From assembly GCA_031551485.1 (NCBI GenBank), contig JAVBNO010000020.1, positions 1-42,342 of the forward strand: a DNA stretch of 42,342 bases. The letters run 5' to 3'. The DNA is from JAVBNO01 sp031551485 (GTDB lineage: Bacteria > Bacillota > Clostridia > Oscillospirales > Ruminococcaceae). Both the position numbers and the translations under genes were made by a program. Below the pieces are notes generated by a model. That model was not told the DNA's origin. It saw only the letters and a list, made by a program, of their open reading frames with translations, and searched no databases. Position 1 is the stretch's first letter. Every line of letters begins with the position of its first letter. Shown here in pieces: positions 6,642-15,504 of the stretch.

Positions 6642-6839
6642 ATGGCCAATCAAAAGAAAAAGCAAAAACTTTTACACGGCAACCAGGCAAGAATTGATCC
6701 CCACGCCGAAGTGTTAAGCGGGTTTATTTCGTCGATGGTTACCCAGTCGCCCCAACATCGGGCAGACACCAATATGGCGATTATTCCGGACGACCAGGTG
6801 GAGGCGGCACGGGAATTTGTGAACGAGAACCAGAAGTAG
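6642..6839 (+). CDS. Small DUF3787-like probable spore protein
   Basis: A 65-residue basic-then-acidic protein. The ATG at 6642 has AGGAGG 10 bases upstream; an in-frame ATG at 6615 would lie at or before the transcription start. The N-terminus is Lys-rich (MANQKKKQK), the middle has IDPHAEVLSG, and the C-terminus IIPDDQVEAAREFVNENQK resembles the conserved end of DUF3787, a small clostridial family reported on spore surfaces (typical end: AKEWVDxNQK). I give this by resemblance only. The sigma-E-like promoter in front supports a sporulation role. Its stop codon is 2 bp from the stop of the convergent gene. Confidence 0.6.
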   Translation: MANQKKKQKLLHGNQARIDPHAEVLSGFISSMVTQSPQHRADTNMAIIPDDQVEAAREFVNENQK

Positions 6840-6841
6840 GG

Positions 6842-7231
6842 CTACTCCACATAGGCATAGTCCCGCAGCTTTTCCAACGTTTTTTCACCAATGCCCTTGA
6901 CGTTGGTCAATTCGTCAAGGGAACCAAAGGGACCGTGTTCGTTGCGGTAGTCAATAATGCGTCCAGCCAATACAACGCCGATTCCGGGAAGCTGCGTGAG
7001 CTTCTCCAGATCGGCGTTGTTAATGTTGATGCTGTATTCGTGGAGCACTTCCTCCACAGTGGGGTAAAGGGAACGAGTTGGCGCCTCGGTGGCCGTTGTG
7101 GTGTTTTGGGTGTAGGTAGCGGTGGGCGGTGGAATGACAGGCACACTAAAAGCGTTGTAACCCACCAGAATCATAGACAGCACAAGAGAAGTGATGAGCA
7201 ATACATCGAAAGGAACCAGTTCCTTTTTCAA
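6842..7231 (-). CDS. ComEA-like helix-hairpin-helix DNA-binding protein
   Basis: A 129-residue protein. A single membrane segment (about 9-28) anchors it, followed by a Pro/Thr-rich linker and a C-terminal tandem helix-hairpin-helix domain (about 69-129) with LPGIGVVLAGRII and VKGIGEKTLEKL. ComEA proteins bind incoming DNA outside the cell during natural transformation. This one is shorter than Bacillus ComEA (about 205 residues) and lacks the SLBB domain between anchor and helix-hairpin-helix part, so a role in competence is plausible but not certain. The start is TTG with GGGGGG 6 bases upstream. It follows pfkA after 25 bp and is probably co-transcribed. Confidence 0.8.
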   Translation of the reverse strand: MKKELVPFDVLLITSLVLSMILVGYNAFSVPVIPPPTATYTQNTTTATEAPTRSLYPTVEEVLHEYSININNADLEKLTQLPGIGVVLAGRIIDYRNEHGPFGSLDELTNVKGIGEKTLEKLRDYAYVE

Positions 7232-7256
7232 GAGAAGCCCCCCTTCCCTGCCGTTT

Positions 7257-8219
7257 TTAAATAGAGATTTCTTTTGCCACCTGCAACAAATAGCGATCCA
7301 GTTCTTTTTTCATGGCCAGTGCGTCCACAATATCGTAGTCAGTGGGTTTGCCGTTTTTGATGGCAACTACCCGATTGCTGATACCTTTTGCCAGCAGTTC
7401 GACAGCATAGTGTCCCATGACGCTGGCCATCACCCGTTCGGTGGGGGTAGGGATGCCGCCGCGCTGGACATGGCCGAGAACGGTCAGACGCGTTTCAATT
7501 TTGGTTGTTTTGCTGATAAAGTCGGCAATTTCTTGGCTTTTGCCAACCCCTTCAGCGACAATGATAATGAAATTTTCTTTGCCGGTTTTCAAAGTGTTGT
7601 TCATGCGAGCCACAATATCGCGCTCCATGTCAAAGGGGAATTCGGGAACAATGATAGAGACAGCGCCGCAAGAGATTCCGGCCTCCAGGGCGATGTAGCC
7701 CGCGTCTTTGCCCATGACCTCCACGACAAAGCAGCGGGCGTGGGATTCACAGGTATCACGCAGACGGTCCACCATTTCCATAACCGTATTCACAGCTGTA
7801 TCAAAACCAATGGCATACTCGGTGGAAACAATGTCGTTATCAATTGTGGCAGGAATAGCCACACAGGGAATGCCTGCCAGGGTGAGGTCGCGGGCGCCGC
7901 GAAAGCTGCCGTCGCCCCCGATTACAATGAGCCCATCGAGGTTGTTTTTGTGGCAAACCTCCACGGCTTTTTGGACGCCTTCGGGGGAGTTGAATTTTTT
8001 ACTGCGGGCAGAATAGAGGATTGTACCGCCACGTTGGATAATATCGCAAACGCTGCGCAGTTTAAGGGGATGCATCTTGTTTGACATCAACCCCTGATAA
8101 CCTTTGAGCACACCGACTACTTCAATGCCTTTGGGAATTGCGGTACGCACCACCGCGCGGATAGCGGCATTCATGCCGGGAGCATCGCCGCCGCTTGTGA
8201 GAACACCGATTCTCTTCAT
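7257..8219 (-). CDS. pfkA: ATP-dependent 6-phosphofructokinase
   Basis: A 320-residue glycolytic kinase that makes fructose 1,6-bisphosphate. Motifs: GVLTSGGDAPGMNAAIR at the N-terminus (ATP site), GGDGSFRGA, PATIDND with the catalytic Asp, FDTAVN, and VVEVMGKDAGYIAL. The length is that of the bacterial PfkA family. I chose ATG 8219, which gives the usual MKRIGVLTSGG start and has AAAGGA about 8 bases upstream; an in-frame TTG two codons earlier is less likely. It follows dnaE after 117 bp with its own extended -10 promoter and precedes the ComEA-like gene. Confidence 0.97.
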   Translation of the reverse strand: MKRIGVLTSGGDAPGMNAAIRAVVRTAIPKGIEVVGVLKGYQGLMSNKMHPLKLRSVCDIIQRGGTILYSARSKKFNSPEGVQKAVEVCHKNNLDGLIVIGGDGSFRGARDLTLAGIPCVAIPATIDNDIVSTEYAIGFDTAVNTVMEMVDRLRDTCESHARCFVVEVMGKDAGYIALEAGISCGAVSIIVPEFPFDMERDIVARMNNTLKTGKENFIIIVAEGVGKSQEIADFISKTTKIETRLTVLGHVQRGGIPTPTERVMASVMGHYAVELLAKGISNRVVAIKNGKPTDYDIVDALAMKKELDRYLLQVAKEISI

Positions 8220-8279
8220 AAACAAAATCCTTTCCGATTACCTTGATAACTGCAAAATGTTACTGAATTCGATTGTTTT

Positions 8280-8288
8280 ATTATAGCA
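8280..8288 (-). promoter_or_regulatory. Extended -10 promoter of pfkA
   Basis: Minus strand TGC-TATAAT (8288-8280), a perfect extended -10 box, about 60 bp before the start codon. The -35 region is poor, as is common with extended -10 promoters. Confidence 0.6.
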
Positions 8289-8336
8289 TATCCAAAAGAT
8301 AATTTAATCATGAAAATTATTGATTCTATAAAAAGA

Positions 8337-11300
8337 TTATTTGATCCAGACTGCATTGGGTTCGCCTAATAGGGATTTCAGTTCGCGGACCAATACTTCG
8401 TTTGTGTCGACCCATAAGGCTTTTGGGGCCAATTTGGCTTTGCCGGTGTCTTCAAACTTGACATAAAGAGGTGTGGCGCCTTCAAAAATTTTGATGAGGT
8501 TGAGGGCGCGTTTGAAGACAGGATGGTCTTCGCTTTGCACCTTAATATACAGTCCCGCTTTAACATTGCCGTTGGAAGAGACACCGTTTGCGTTATCGGA
8601 AACGATTTGGGCCGTATAGTCCCCTGTTGTCATGACAATGTCGATGGGTTCGATGGTTTCGCAGACAATTTTGGCGTCCTCATCTTCCCGCAGGGACAGG
8701 CGGCCGCCGATAACGACCACTTTGCCTACTGTAAGCAGATTGCCACTGTCCAAAAGGGTTTTTGGAAAGACAATGACCTCCATGGAAGCAGTTGTGTCCT
8801 CCAACGACAGAAAGGCCATGGTTTCGTTATTGCGGGTGGCTTTGATTTTTTTCTGGGTAATGATGCCCGCCACTTTGATGCGGATGCCATCCTTAATGCC
8901 GGCGACGTCGTCCTGCTCTTGCAAAAAGCGGAATTTTTTCACGCCGATTTTTTGGCAGATACCCTCATATTCCACCATGGGGTGACCGGAAATGTAAAGA
9001 CCGGTGGCCTCTTTTTCCATTGCCAGCAGTTCGGGCAGCGGGTACTCTGCTACATGGGGCATGCTGTAATTGGAGGTGTGAGATGGATCCGGTGTATCAA
9101 AAAGGGTAATTTGACCGCTAATGTTGTTTTTTTGCAGCTGGGCTAAATCGTCAAAGATGACGCTGTAGCCCATGAGCATCTGATGACGGTTGGCACCCAG
9201 CTGGTCGAGGGAACCGCATTTGACAAGACTTTCCAACGTGCGCTTGTTTAGATCTTTACCATGAAGGCGCTCGCAAAAATCGGAGAAACTGGAAAAAGGC
9301 CGGGTTTGCCGCTCCTGCAACATATCGCGAATAAAACCTCTGCCGATGTTTTTTACGCCAAGAAGACCAAAGCGGATTTCCTCCCCCACGACAATGAAAC
9401 CTTCGGTGGAATGGTTAATGTGGGGCGGCAGCACCTTAATATTGCTTTTTTGACATACATCAATATATTCGATCATTTTGTCGGTGTTGCCCAACACACT
9501 GGTGAGCAACGCCGCCATAAATTCTTTGGCGTAGTGGAATTTTAAATAGGCCGTTTGATATGCCACAAGGGCGTAGGCGGCGGCATGGGACTTATTGAAG
9601 GCGTAGGAGGCAAAAGAAGACATTTCGTCGAAGATGGCGTTGGCAGTTTGAGAAGGGACGCCGTTTGCTTTGGCACCCTCGATAAAGCGGGCACGCTCTT
9701 TTTCCATAATATCGTGTTTCTTTTTGGACATGGCACGGCGGACCAAATCGGCTTGCCCATATGTATAGCCGCCCAGCTGGCGGCAAATTTGCATGACCTG
9801 CTCCTGATAGACAATGCAGCCGTAAGTGACATCGAGGATGGGCTGCAAAAGGGGGTGACGGTAGACAATGTTTTTAGGGTTGTGGCGGTTGGCGATATAT
9901 TTGGGAATGGACTCCATGGGGCCGGGGCGATAGAGGGAGATAACGGCAATGAGATCCTCCAGACTTTCGGGGCCCAGCTGCACCAGCACTTGCCGCATAC
10001 CCGCCGATTCAAACTGGAAAACACCGGCAGTGTCACCACGGGCAAGCATTTCGTAAATGGCCGTGTCATCCAAAGGAATATCATCAATATCAAAGCCGGG
10101 AACAGAGCGGCGAATCATCTTTTGGGCATCGTCAATGACGGTAAGAGTGCGCAGTCCCAAAAAGTCCATTTTCAGCAGTCCCAATTCTTCCAAGGTGTTC
10201 ATGGGAAATTGGGTGACCAGCGACTCGTCATTTTTGGCCAGAGGCACATAGTGGTCGACAGGATCGTGGGTAATGACAACACCGGCTGCGTGGGTGGATG
10301 CGTGGCGGGGCATTCCCTCGACCTGGCGGGCGGTATCCATCAGCACTTTGACTTTTTCATCCTGGCTGCACATAGCCCGGAGTTCAGCCGAGGAGGTAAG
10401 CGCTTTGTCAATGGTCATTTGGGGCTCCATGGGGACGAGCTTGGCCAACTGGTCGGTCGTTTGATAACTCATGCCCATGGCGCGACCCACGTCGCGGATG
10501 GCACCCCGGGCAGCCATGGTACCAAAAGTGATGATTTGGGCCACATGGTCGCTGCCATACTTGCGTACAACATAGTCAATGACTTCCTGGCGGCGCTCGT
10601 AACAGAAATCAATGTCGAAATCGGGCATACTGACCCGTTCCGGGTTGAGAAAACGTTCGAACAGAAGATTGTACTTGATGGGATCAATGCCGGTGATGTC
10701 GGTGCAGTAGGCAGCCAGACTGCCAGCGCCTGAGCCACGGCCGGGACCCACGGGAATGCCCTGGGCTTTGGCAAAGGCAATGAAATCGTAGACGATGAGG
10801 AAGTAGTCCACATAGCCCATTTTTTCAATGATTCCCAATTCATATTCAAGACGATCAACGGCGACTTTGTCAGGTGTTTTGCCGTATTTTTGGCGTAAAC
10901 CCTGGTAGCAAAGGTTGCGAAAATAGGTGTTATTGTCGGTTCCATCGGGGGAAGCGAAAAAAGGTAACTTTATATTCCCGAACTCAAAAGTAGTGTTACA
11001 TCTGTTGCCTATACAAACGGTATTTTCAATGGCATCAGTATATGTACTGAATCGGGAAGCCATCTCGTCGCCGGATTTTACATAAAATTCCTGGGTCGGA
11101 AATTCCAAGTCGCTTTCATCATCGACCATTTGGTTCGTTTGAATACAGATGAGGACGTGTTGGGTTTGGCTGTCCTCTTTGCGGATGTAATGGGCGTCGT
11201 TGGTGGCAACCAGCCCCACGCCAATTTCTTTGGCCAGGCGAACCAGATCGGGAATAATGCGTTGCTGCTCTTCCATGCCATGATCCTGCAACTCAATAAA

Positions 11301-11813
11301 ATAGTTGTTAGGGCCGAACATATCGCGGTAAAAGAGGGCGGCTTCTTTGGCGGCATCATAGTCGCCTTCGGAGAGGCGACGGGGCAGCTCGCCGGCCAGG
11401 CAGGCAGAAAGGGCAATGAGGCCTTCGGTATGGCCCTGGAGCAGCTCACGATCTATGCGAGGTTTAAAATAAAAGCCGTCGGTAAAACCTTTAGACACCA
11501 AATAGATGAGATTTTGATAGCCGACGTTGTTTTCGCACAACAGCACCAGATGATAGGGCGAAGAGTCAATTTTATGTACTTTATCGAAGCGGCTGCGGGG
11601 TGCGACATACACTTCGCAACCGATGATGGGCTTTATCCCCTCTTTTTGGGCTGCTTTATAAAAATCAATGACACCGTACATCACGCCGTGGTCGGTGATG
11701 GCAACAGCGGTTTGACCGATATTTTTCACATGCTCAATAAGCTGCTTGATGCGGCAGGCGCCATCCAGCAGGCTGTATTCTGTATGGAGATGGAGATGGA
11801 CAAAATCTTGCAT
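8337..11813 (-). CDS. dnaE: DNA polymerase III alpha subunit, DnaE1 type
   Basis: A 1158-residue C-family replicative polymerase. The PHP domain starts at once with HLHLHTEYSLLDGA (His6, His8, His10). The palm carries PDFDIDF near residue 396-402 with the two catalytic Asp and MDFLGLRTL near 549 with the third. GPGRGSGAGSLAAY is the conserved PHP-palm junction. A clamp-binding sequence QITLF lies near 901, and the C-terminal OB fold (about 985-1065) includes VAGIITQKKIKATRNNE. The ATG at 11813 gives the usual MQDFVHLHLHTEYS; GGAGG is 4-5 bases upstream, and the longer frame reaching 11861 adds 16 residues with no family match. In Firmicutes that also have PolC, DnaE extends primers; whether PolC exists here is unknown. 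It lies between whiA and pfkA. Confidence 0.97.
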   Translation of the reverse strand: MQDFVHLHLHTEYSLLDGACRIKQLIEHVKNIGQTAVAITDHGVMYGVIDFYKAAQKEGIKPIIGCEVYVAPRSRFDKVHKIDSSPYHLVLLCENNVGYQNLIYLVSKGFTDGFYFKPRIDRELLQGHTEGLIALSACLAGELPRRLSEGDYDAAKEAALFYRDMFGPNNYFIELQDHGMEEQQRIIPDLVRLAKEIGVGLVATNDAHYIRKEDSQTQHVLICIQTNQMVDDESDLEFPTQEFYVKSGDEMASRFSTYTDAIENTVCIGNRCNTTFEFGNIKLPFFASPDGTDNNTYFRNLCYQGLRQKYGKTPDKVAVDRLEYELGIIEKMGYVDYFLIVYDFIAFAKAQGIPVGPGRGSGAGSLAAYCTDITGIDPIKYNLLFERFLNPERVSMPDFDIDFCYERRQEVIDYVVRKYGSDHVAQIITFGTMAARGAIRDVGRAMGMSYQTTDQLAKLVPMEPQMTIDKALTSSAELRAMCSQDEKVKVLMDTARQVEGMPRHASTHAAGVVITHDPVDHYVPLAKNDESLVTQFPMNTLEELGLLKMDFLGLRTLTVIDDAQKMIRRSVPGFDIDDIPLDDTAIYEMLARGDTAGVFQFESAGMRQVLVQLGPESLEDLIAVISLYRPGPMESIPKYIANRHNPKNIVYRHPLLQPILDVTYGCIVYQEQVMQICRQLGGYTYGQADLVRRAMSKKKHDIMEKERARFIEGAKANGVPSQTANAIFDEMSSFASYAFNKSHAAAYALVAYQTAYLKFHYAKEFMAALLTSVLGNTDKMIEYIDVCQKSNIKVLPPHINHSTEGFIVVGEEIRFGLLGVKNIGRGFIRDMLQERQTRPFSSFSDFCERLHGKDLNKRTLESLVKCGSLDQLGANRHQMLMGYSVIFDDLAQLQKNNISGQITLFDTPDPSHTSNYSMPHVAEYPLPELLAMEKEATGLYISGHPMVEYEGICQKIGVKKFRFLQEQDDVAGIKDGIRIKVAGIITQKKIKATRNNETMAFLSLEDTTASMEVIVFPKTLLDSGNLLTVGKVVVIGGRLSLREDEDAKIVCETIEPIDIVMTTGDYTAQIVSDNANGVSSNGNVKAGLYIKVQSEDHPVFKRALNLIKIFEGATPLYVKFEDTGKAKLAPKALWVDTNEVLVRELKSLLGEPNAVWIK

Positions 11814-11951
11814 ATGCCCTCCAAGAGGAAAATCAATACTTGTAATCCCCGAACTTATCAATTGAAATGAACCGATTTCGTCGGGATAAAACGATGAGAA
11901 ATGAGGTGAAGTGGGGCGAAATGAAGTAAAACGGACGCAATGCGTTTTGCG
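11814..11951. other. whiA-dnaE intergenic gap with short direct repeats
   Basis: The motif GAAATGA appears three times in 11868-11930, partly with a following RGT. No clear promoter or terminator hairpin with U-run is seen, so dnaE may be read through from whiA. Confidence 0.3.
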
Positions 11952-12875
11952 TTAGAATGGTTCCGGATCCCTGACTGTTCCTGCTTTTTTGCGTATGTTT
12001 GCCGCGATTTCCATTAGCCTTTGCAGACGGTGATTGACGCCGGAACGGGACAAAGGCGTGACGAGTAACTGGCCTAATTCCCGCAAAGAAAGCTCGGGGT
12101 TTTGGAGGCGCAGTGTGGCCAATTCCGCCAGCTCGCTAGGCAGCGATTCCAGTCCCTGGGCTGTTTGTATATACTCAATTTCCCGCTGCTGCTCCAGGGC
12201 GGCGGCCACCGTTTTGTCAATGTTGGCGGTTTCGCAGTTGGTGACCCGGTTCACTTTGTTGCGCATTTCCTTAAGGATTTTAACGTCCATCATCTCCATG
12301 GCACAAAGAGGGGCGCCCATGCGGGCCAACAGGTCTTCAATTTGCTCGCTTTCACGAAAATATAAAATAGGTATACCCCTGCGGATGAGCTGTTTTGGAT
12401 TGAGCCCCAGCGTTTGCAACGGCGGAATGATCGTTTGCGCCAATTCGAAGCGTGGCAGGGCAAATTCCAAATGATAGCTTTTTTGGGGTGCAATGATGCT
12501 GCCGCAGGCCAAAAACACACCACTGATGAAAGCGCTGACGACATTGGCGTCGTCCCACAAAAAATCGTCCGGCGCAAGGCTTGAAAGAATGGCGGACCGA
12601 TCGTTGCTGTCATCAACGGATACAGTGATAAAATCTCGACCATCGGCGCGCAGGCGCGTTTGGATTGTGATGCTGCCCACAAGAGGAAATAGGCTGCCAA
12701 TGGCGGAAGCATAGAGCTTGGCCACCTGGCGGTTCTCGGTGGTGAGACGCATTTTGTTTTGGGTGTAGTCTTTGCCGCACAAAAACAGGCCGCAGCACTG
12801 GGCCCTAAACAAATTTTTTCGAAACGGTTTTGTCCGACAGATTTCGTCTTTAATCTGATTGGTGAATGAAATCAT
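11952..12875 (-). CDS. whiA: DNA-binding protein WhiA
   Basis: A 307-residue member of the WhiA family: an N-terminal domain related to LAGLIDADG endonucleases but without nuclease function, and a C-terminal helix-turn-helix (about 250-295) with LSLRELGQLLVTPLSRSGVNHRL. WhiA controls sporulation septation in actinomycetes; in Firmicutes it affects cell division and chromosome segregation. The start follows rapZ by 24 bp with an AGGGG upstream. The gene normally placed between rapZ and whiA, yvcK, is missing. Confidence 0.95.
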   Translation of the reverse strand: MISFTNQIKDEICRTKPFRKNLFRAQCCGLFLCGKDYTQNKMRLTTENRQVAKLYASAIGSLFPLVGSITIQTRLRADGRDFITVSVDDSNDRSAILSSLAPDDFLWDDANVVSAFISGVFLACGSIIAPQKSYHLEFALPRFELAQTIIPPLQTLGLNPKQLIRRGIPILYFRESEQIEDLLARMGAPLCAMEMMDVKILKEMRNKVNRVTNCETANIDKTVAAALEQQREIEYIQTAQGLESLPSELAELATLRLQNPELSLRELGQLLVTPLSRSGVNHRLQRLMEIAANIRKKAGTVRDPEPF

Positions 12876-12899
12876 GGCTGGCCCCTGCCTTTTGCATTG

Positions 12900-13763
12900 T
12901 TATCCTTTGGCAATGTCGCGATGATACAGTACAGCGGAATAGCCTTTTGATTCAACAAAGGCCTCGATTTCCCGGGAAAAGACAACCGAGCGGTGCCGTC
13001 CGCCGGTGCAGCCGATGGAAATGGTTAACTGACTTCTTCCCTCCCGGATGTAAAGCGGTAAGAGAAAATCGATGATGTCTTCTATTTTTTCGAGCAGTTC
13101 GATTGCTTCGGGAAAGGAGAGCACATAATCGACAACAGGCTTGTCCTCCCCTGTCTGATGTTTTAGCTCTTTGATGTAAAAAGGATTGGGAAGACAGCGC
13201 AGATCAAAGACCATATCGGCATCGGGAGGGATGCCGTATTTGAAACCAAAAGAGTTGCAGGAAACGATGATGGCACCGCGAGGGTCCTCGGTGAAGAGCG
13301 TGATGACGCGCTCTTTGAGCTGGGCGATAGTCATCAATGACGAATCGATAACATAGTCCGCCTGGGCTTTGACGGGATCAAGTATCTTACGTTCGGCAGC
13401 CATCGCTTCCTCAACCTGGGGGTACTCGTCCAGCAAGGGGTGGCGGCGGCGGGTTTCTTTGTAGCGATGGATGATAGCGCTGTCACTACAATCCAAAAAC
13501 AGGATTTTACAAGTTGTGTTCGCCTGGCGAAGGCGGAAGATCTGGTCGAGAAGAGCATCAAACATTTTGCCGGAGCGAATGTCCATGACGGCGGCAATGC
13601 GGGCGGTGTCGGGCGACTCGGAATTGTCTTTATACAGTTGGACAAACTGTTCCAACAATTTGGCCGGCATATTGTCGATGCAATAAAAGCCGGTATCCTC
13701 AAGGGCATGGATGACGGTAGATTTGCCGGCACCGGACATGCCCGTTACAATTAACAGTTCCAT
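12900..13763 (-). CDS. rapZ: RNase adapter / nucleotide-binding protein RapZ (YvcJ)
   Basis: A 287-residue P-loop protein. Walker A GMSGAGKST at 8-16; the C-terminal domain has CNSFGFKYGIPPDADMVFD, DLRCLPNPFY and the signature SIGCTGGRHRSV. In enterobacteria RapZ delivers the GlmZ small RNA to RNase E and senses glucosamine-6-phosphate; in Firmicutes YvcJ binds and hydrolyses nucleotides and affects competence. AGGAG lies 7 bases before the ATG and overlaps the murB stop codon, so translation of the two is likely coupled. Part of the hprK-to-whiA run. Confidence 0.95.
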   Translation of the reverse strand: MELLIVTGMSGAGKSTVIHALEDTGFYCIDNMPAKLLEQFVQLYKDNSESPDTARIAAVMDIRSGKMFDALLDQIFRLRQANTTCKILFLDCSDSAIIHRYKETRRRHPLLDEYPQVEEAMAAERKILDPVKAQADYVIDSSLMTIAQLKERVITLFTEDPRGAIIVSCNSFGFKYGIPPDADMVFDLRCLPNPFYIKELKHQTGEDKPVVDYVLSFPEAIELLEKIEDIIDFLLPLYIREGRSQLTISIGCTGGRHRSVVFSREIEAFVESKGYSAVLYHRDIAKG

Positions 13764-13773
13764 TTTGCAGCTC

Positions 13774-14676
13774 CTAAATCAGTTTCACTTCGCACTCCAG
13801 CCGATAGCCGGTTTGCTTTTCGACCTCTTCCTGCACCTGCGCAATTAAACTTTTAACATCGGCACAGGTGGCGTTGTGGCAGTTGATGATAAAACCGGCA
13901 TGTTTTTGGCTTACCATCGCGCCGCCAACGGTCTTCCCTTTTAAGCCGCACTGGTCGATGAGAGCGGAGGCAAAATTACCTTGGGGCCGTTTGAAAGTGC
14001 TGCCGGCACTAGGATAATCAAGAGGTTGTTTGGCCTTGCGCTTTTCTAAGATTTCGTCCATGGTGGCACGAATGGCATCGGGATCGCCCGGGTGTAATTG
14101 CAGCAAAGCCCCGGTAACGCAATATCGATTGTCGGCATAGACACTGTGGCGGTAGGCAAATTGAGCTTCTTCTGCTGTAAAGGCGCCGGGCTTGACATCG
14201 TCATCCAGGTGGTCCACATGGACGATGACATCCTTGATTTCACCATCATAGGCACCGGCGTTCATGATAACAGCACCGCCCAGACTGCCGGGAATGCCGT
14301 AGGCAAATTCCAGGCCGGCAAGGCCATGCTTGCTGGCGAAACGGCAGATTTTGGAGAGGGATGCACCGGCCTGACAATAGAGCCGGTAGTCTTCCCGCTG
14401 TTCAATCTGCGCAAAATCATCGCTGATAGAGAGGGCAAGGCCGCGAATGCCATCATCGCTGACCAGCAGATTGCTGCCCTTTCCAATGACGGTAACAGGT
14501 ACGTTGGCTTGGCGGGCAGTTGTCAGCAGACTGGCAATTTGCGAAATGGACGACGGCATGGCGACCAGATCGGCAGGACCGCCAATTTTAAACGAGGTAT
14601 AAGTAGCCATTGACATGTTTTCGCTATATCGGATGTTGTTGGCGTCGCAGTACTGCTTCAGTTGCTGTATACTCAT
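13774..14676 (-). CDS. murB: UDP-N-acetylenolpyruvoylglucosamine reductase
   Basis: A 300-residue FAD enzyme that makes UDP-N-acetylmuramate with NADPH, the second committed step of peptidoglycan synthesis. Motifs: YTSFKIGGPADLVAMP, GKGSNLLVSDDGIRG, FAYGIPGSLGGAVIMNAGAY (FAD site), AGSTFKRPQG with the catalytic Ser, and the C-terminal Glu in ECEVKLI. Length and motifs fit the type II MurB of Gram-positive bacteria. GAGGGGG lies 7 bases before the ATG. Confidence 0.96.
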   Translation of the reverse strand: MSIQQLKQYCDANNIRYSENMSMATYTSFKIGGPADLVAMPSSISQIASLLTTARQANVPVTVIGKGSNLLVSDDGIRGLALSISDDFAQIEQREDYRLYCQAGASLSKICRFASKHGLAGLEFAYGIPGSLGGAVIMNAGAYDGEIKDVIVHVDHLDDDVKPGAFTAEEAQFAYRHSVYADNRYCVTGALLQLHPGDPDAIRATMDEILEKRKAKQPLDYPSAGSTFKRPQGNFASALIDQCGLKGKTVGGAMVSQKHAGFIINCHNATCADVKSLIAQVQEEVEKQTGYRLECEVKLI

Positions 14677-14733
14677 GCGAATACCCCCTCTTCGCTGTTG
14701 TGGTGCGTTGCAGCGTTACTGCATACAATTATA

Positions 14734-15456
14734 CTATTTAAGACCGTCGGGGCTCTTACTGACGGCAACTTCGTAAAAACGGTCATAGTCGGCGTTAAGA
14801 ACCATTTGTTCAGGAAAATCGATCTCTTTTAATATATGCAGCGAATCATCAAATTTGCCTATTTCGAAGCAAGAGTGTGCATCGGAAGAAACGACTATTT
14901 TGACGCCATACTGCTTGCATAGCTTTGCAATTGTCAGACAATTGATGTCGCTGCCGGGGCGGGATTCAAAAGAATGATTATTGATTTCGACGATTTTGCC
15001 ATTGGCGGCAAAGGCCTTGATCACCCGTTCGTAATCGAATGCAAACCGTTTGTCACCGCAATGGCCGATGACATCCACATGCGGATTTTCGGCAATTTTG
15101 AGCCAAGCGTTGGTGTGCTGTTCCACCGTGCCGGGAATGAGCACTGGGTCGTGGAGAGAGGCAATGACCCAATCGAGTTCGGACATTGCTTTGGCGGGAA
15201 AATCCATCGTCCCGCTGTAATCAAGAATATTGACCTCGGCGCCACGCAAGACAATGACATCCTCAATGGTGTGGGGGAAAGCGTCCTGATTGGTGAAGTA
15301 CCATATGTGGGGCGCACCGGGAATGGCCGGGCAATGCTCCGTATTGGCGATGAAACGCAGACCTTTTGCTTTGGCGGCACGGACATTTTCCAGCAATGTG
15401 CTGTAGGCGTGTTGGCATGCATTGGTGTGGGTATGGGTATCGGCGATTATTTTCAT
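14734..15456 (-). CDS. PHP-domain phosphoesterase (YcdX-like)
   Basis: A 240-residue protein of the YcdX group, which uses a trinuclear metal site to hydrolyse phosphate esters. Metal-binding motifs in order: DTHTHTNACQHAYSTL at the N-terminus, NTEHCP with APHIWYF, RGAEVNI, SLHDPV, GHCGD, EINNHSF and SSDAHS. It sits between hprK and murB, the place it has in many clostridia, but its substrate there is not known. AAGGAG lies about 12 bases before the ATG. Confidence 0.85.
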   Translation of the reverse strand: MKIIADTHTHTNACQHAYSTLLENVRAAKAKGLRFIANTEHCPAIPGAPHIWYFTNQDAFPHTIEDVIVLRGAEVNILDYSGTMDFPAKAMSELDWVIASLHDPVLIPGTVEQHTNAWLKIAENPHVDVIGHCGDKRFAFDYERVIKAFAANGKIVEINNHSFESRPGSDINCLTIAKLCKQYGVKIVVSSDAHSCFEIGKFDDSLHILKEIDFPEQMVLNADYDRFYEVAVSKSPDGLK

Positions 15457-15504
15457 AAGTGGAATTGGCTCCTTATATTCTGACTATGATTCTATTGGAA
15501 CACA

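Noticed and set aside
7191..8084. Open frame of 297 codons on the plus strand
   Set aside because: It lies antisense to pfkA and has no start signal or family marks.
9555..10733. Long open frame of 392 codons on the plus strand
   Set aside because: It is antisense to dnaE, whose motifs and length are full. It has no ribosome binding site and no recognisable domain; it is an artefact of codon bias in the real gene.
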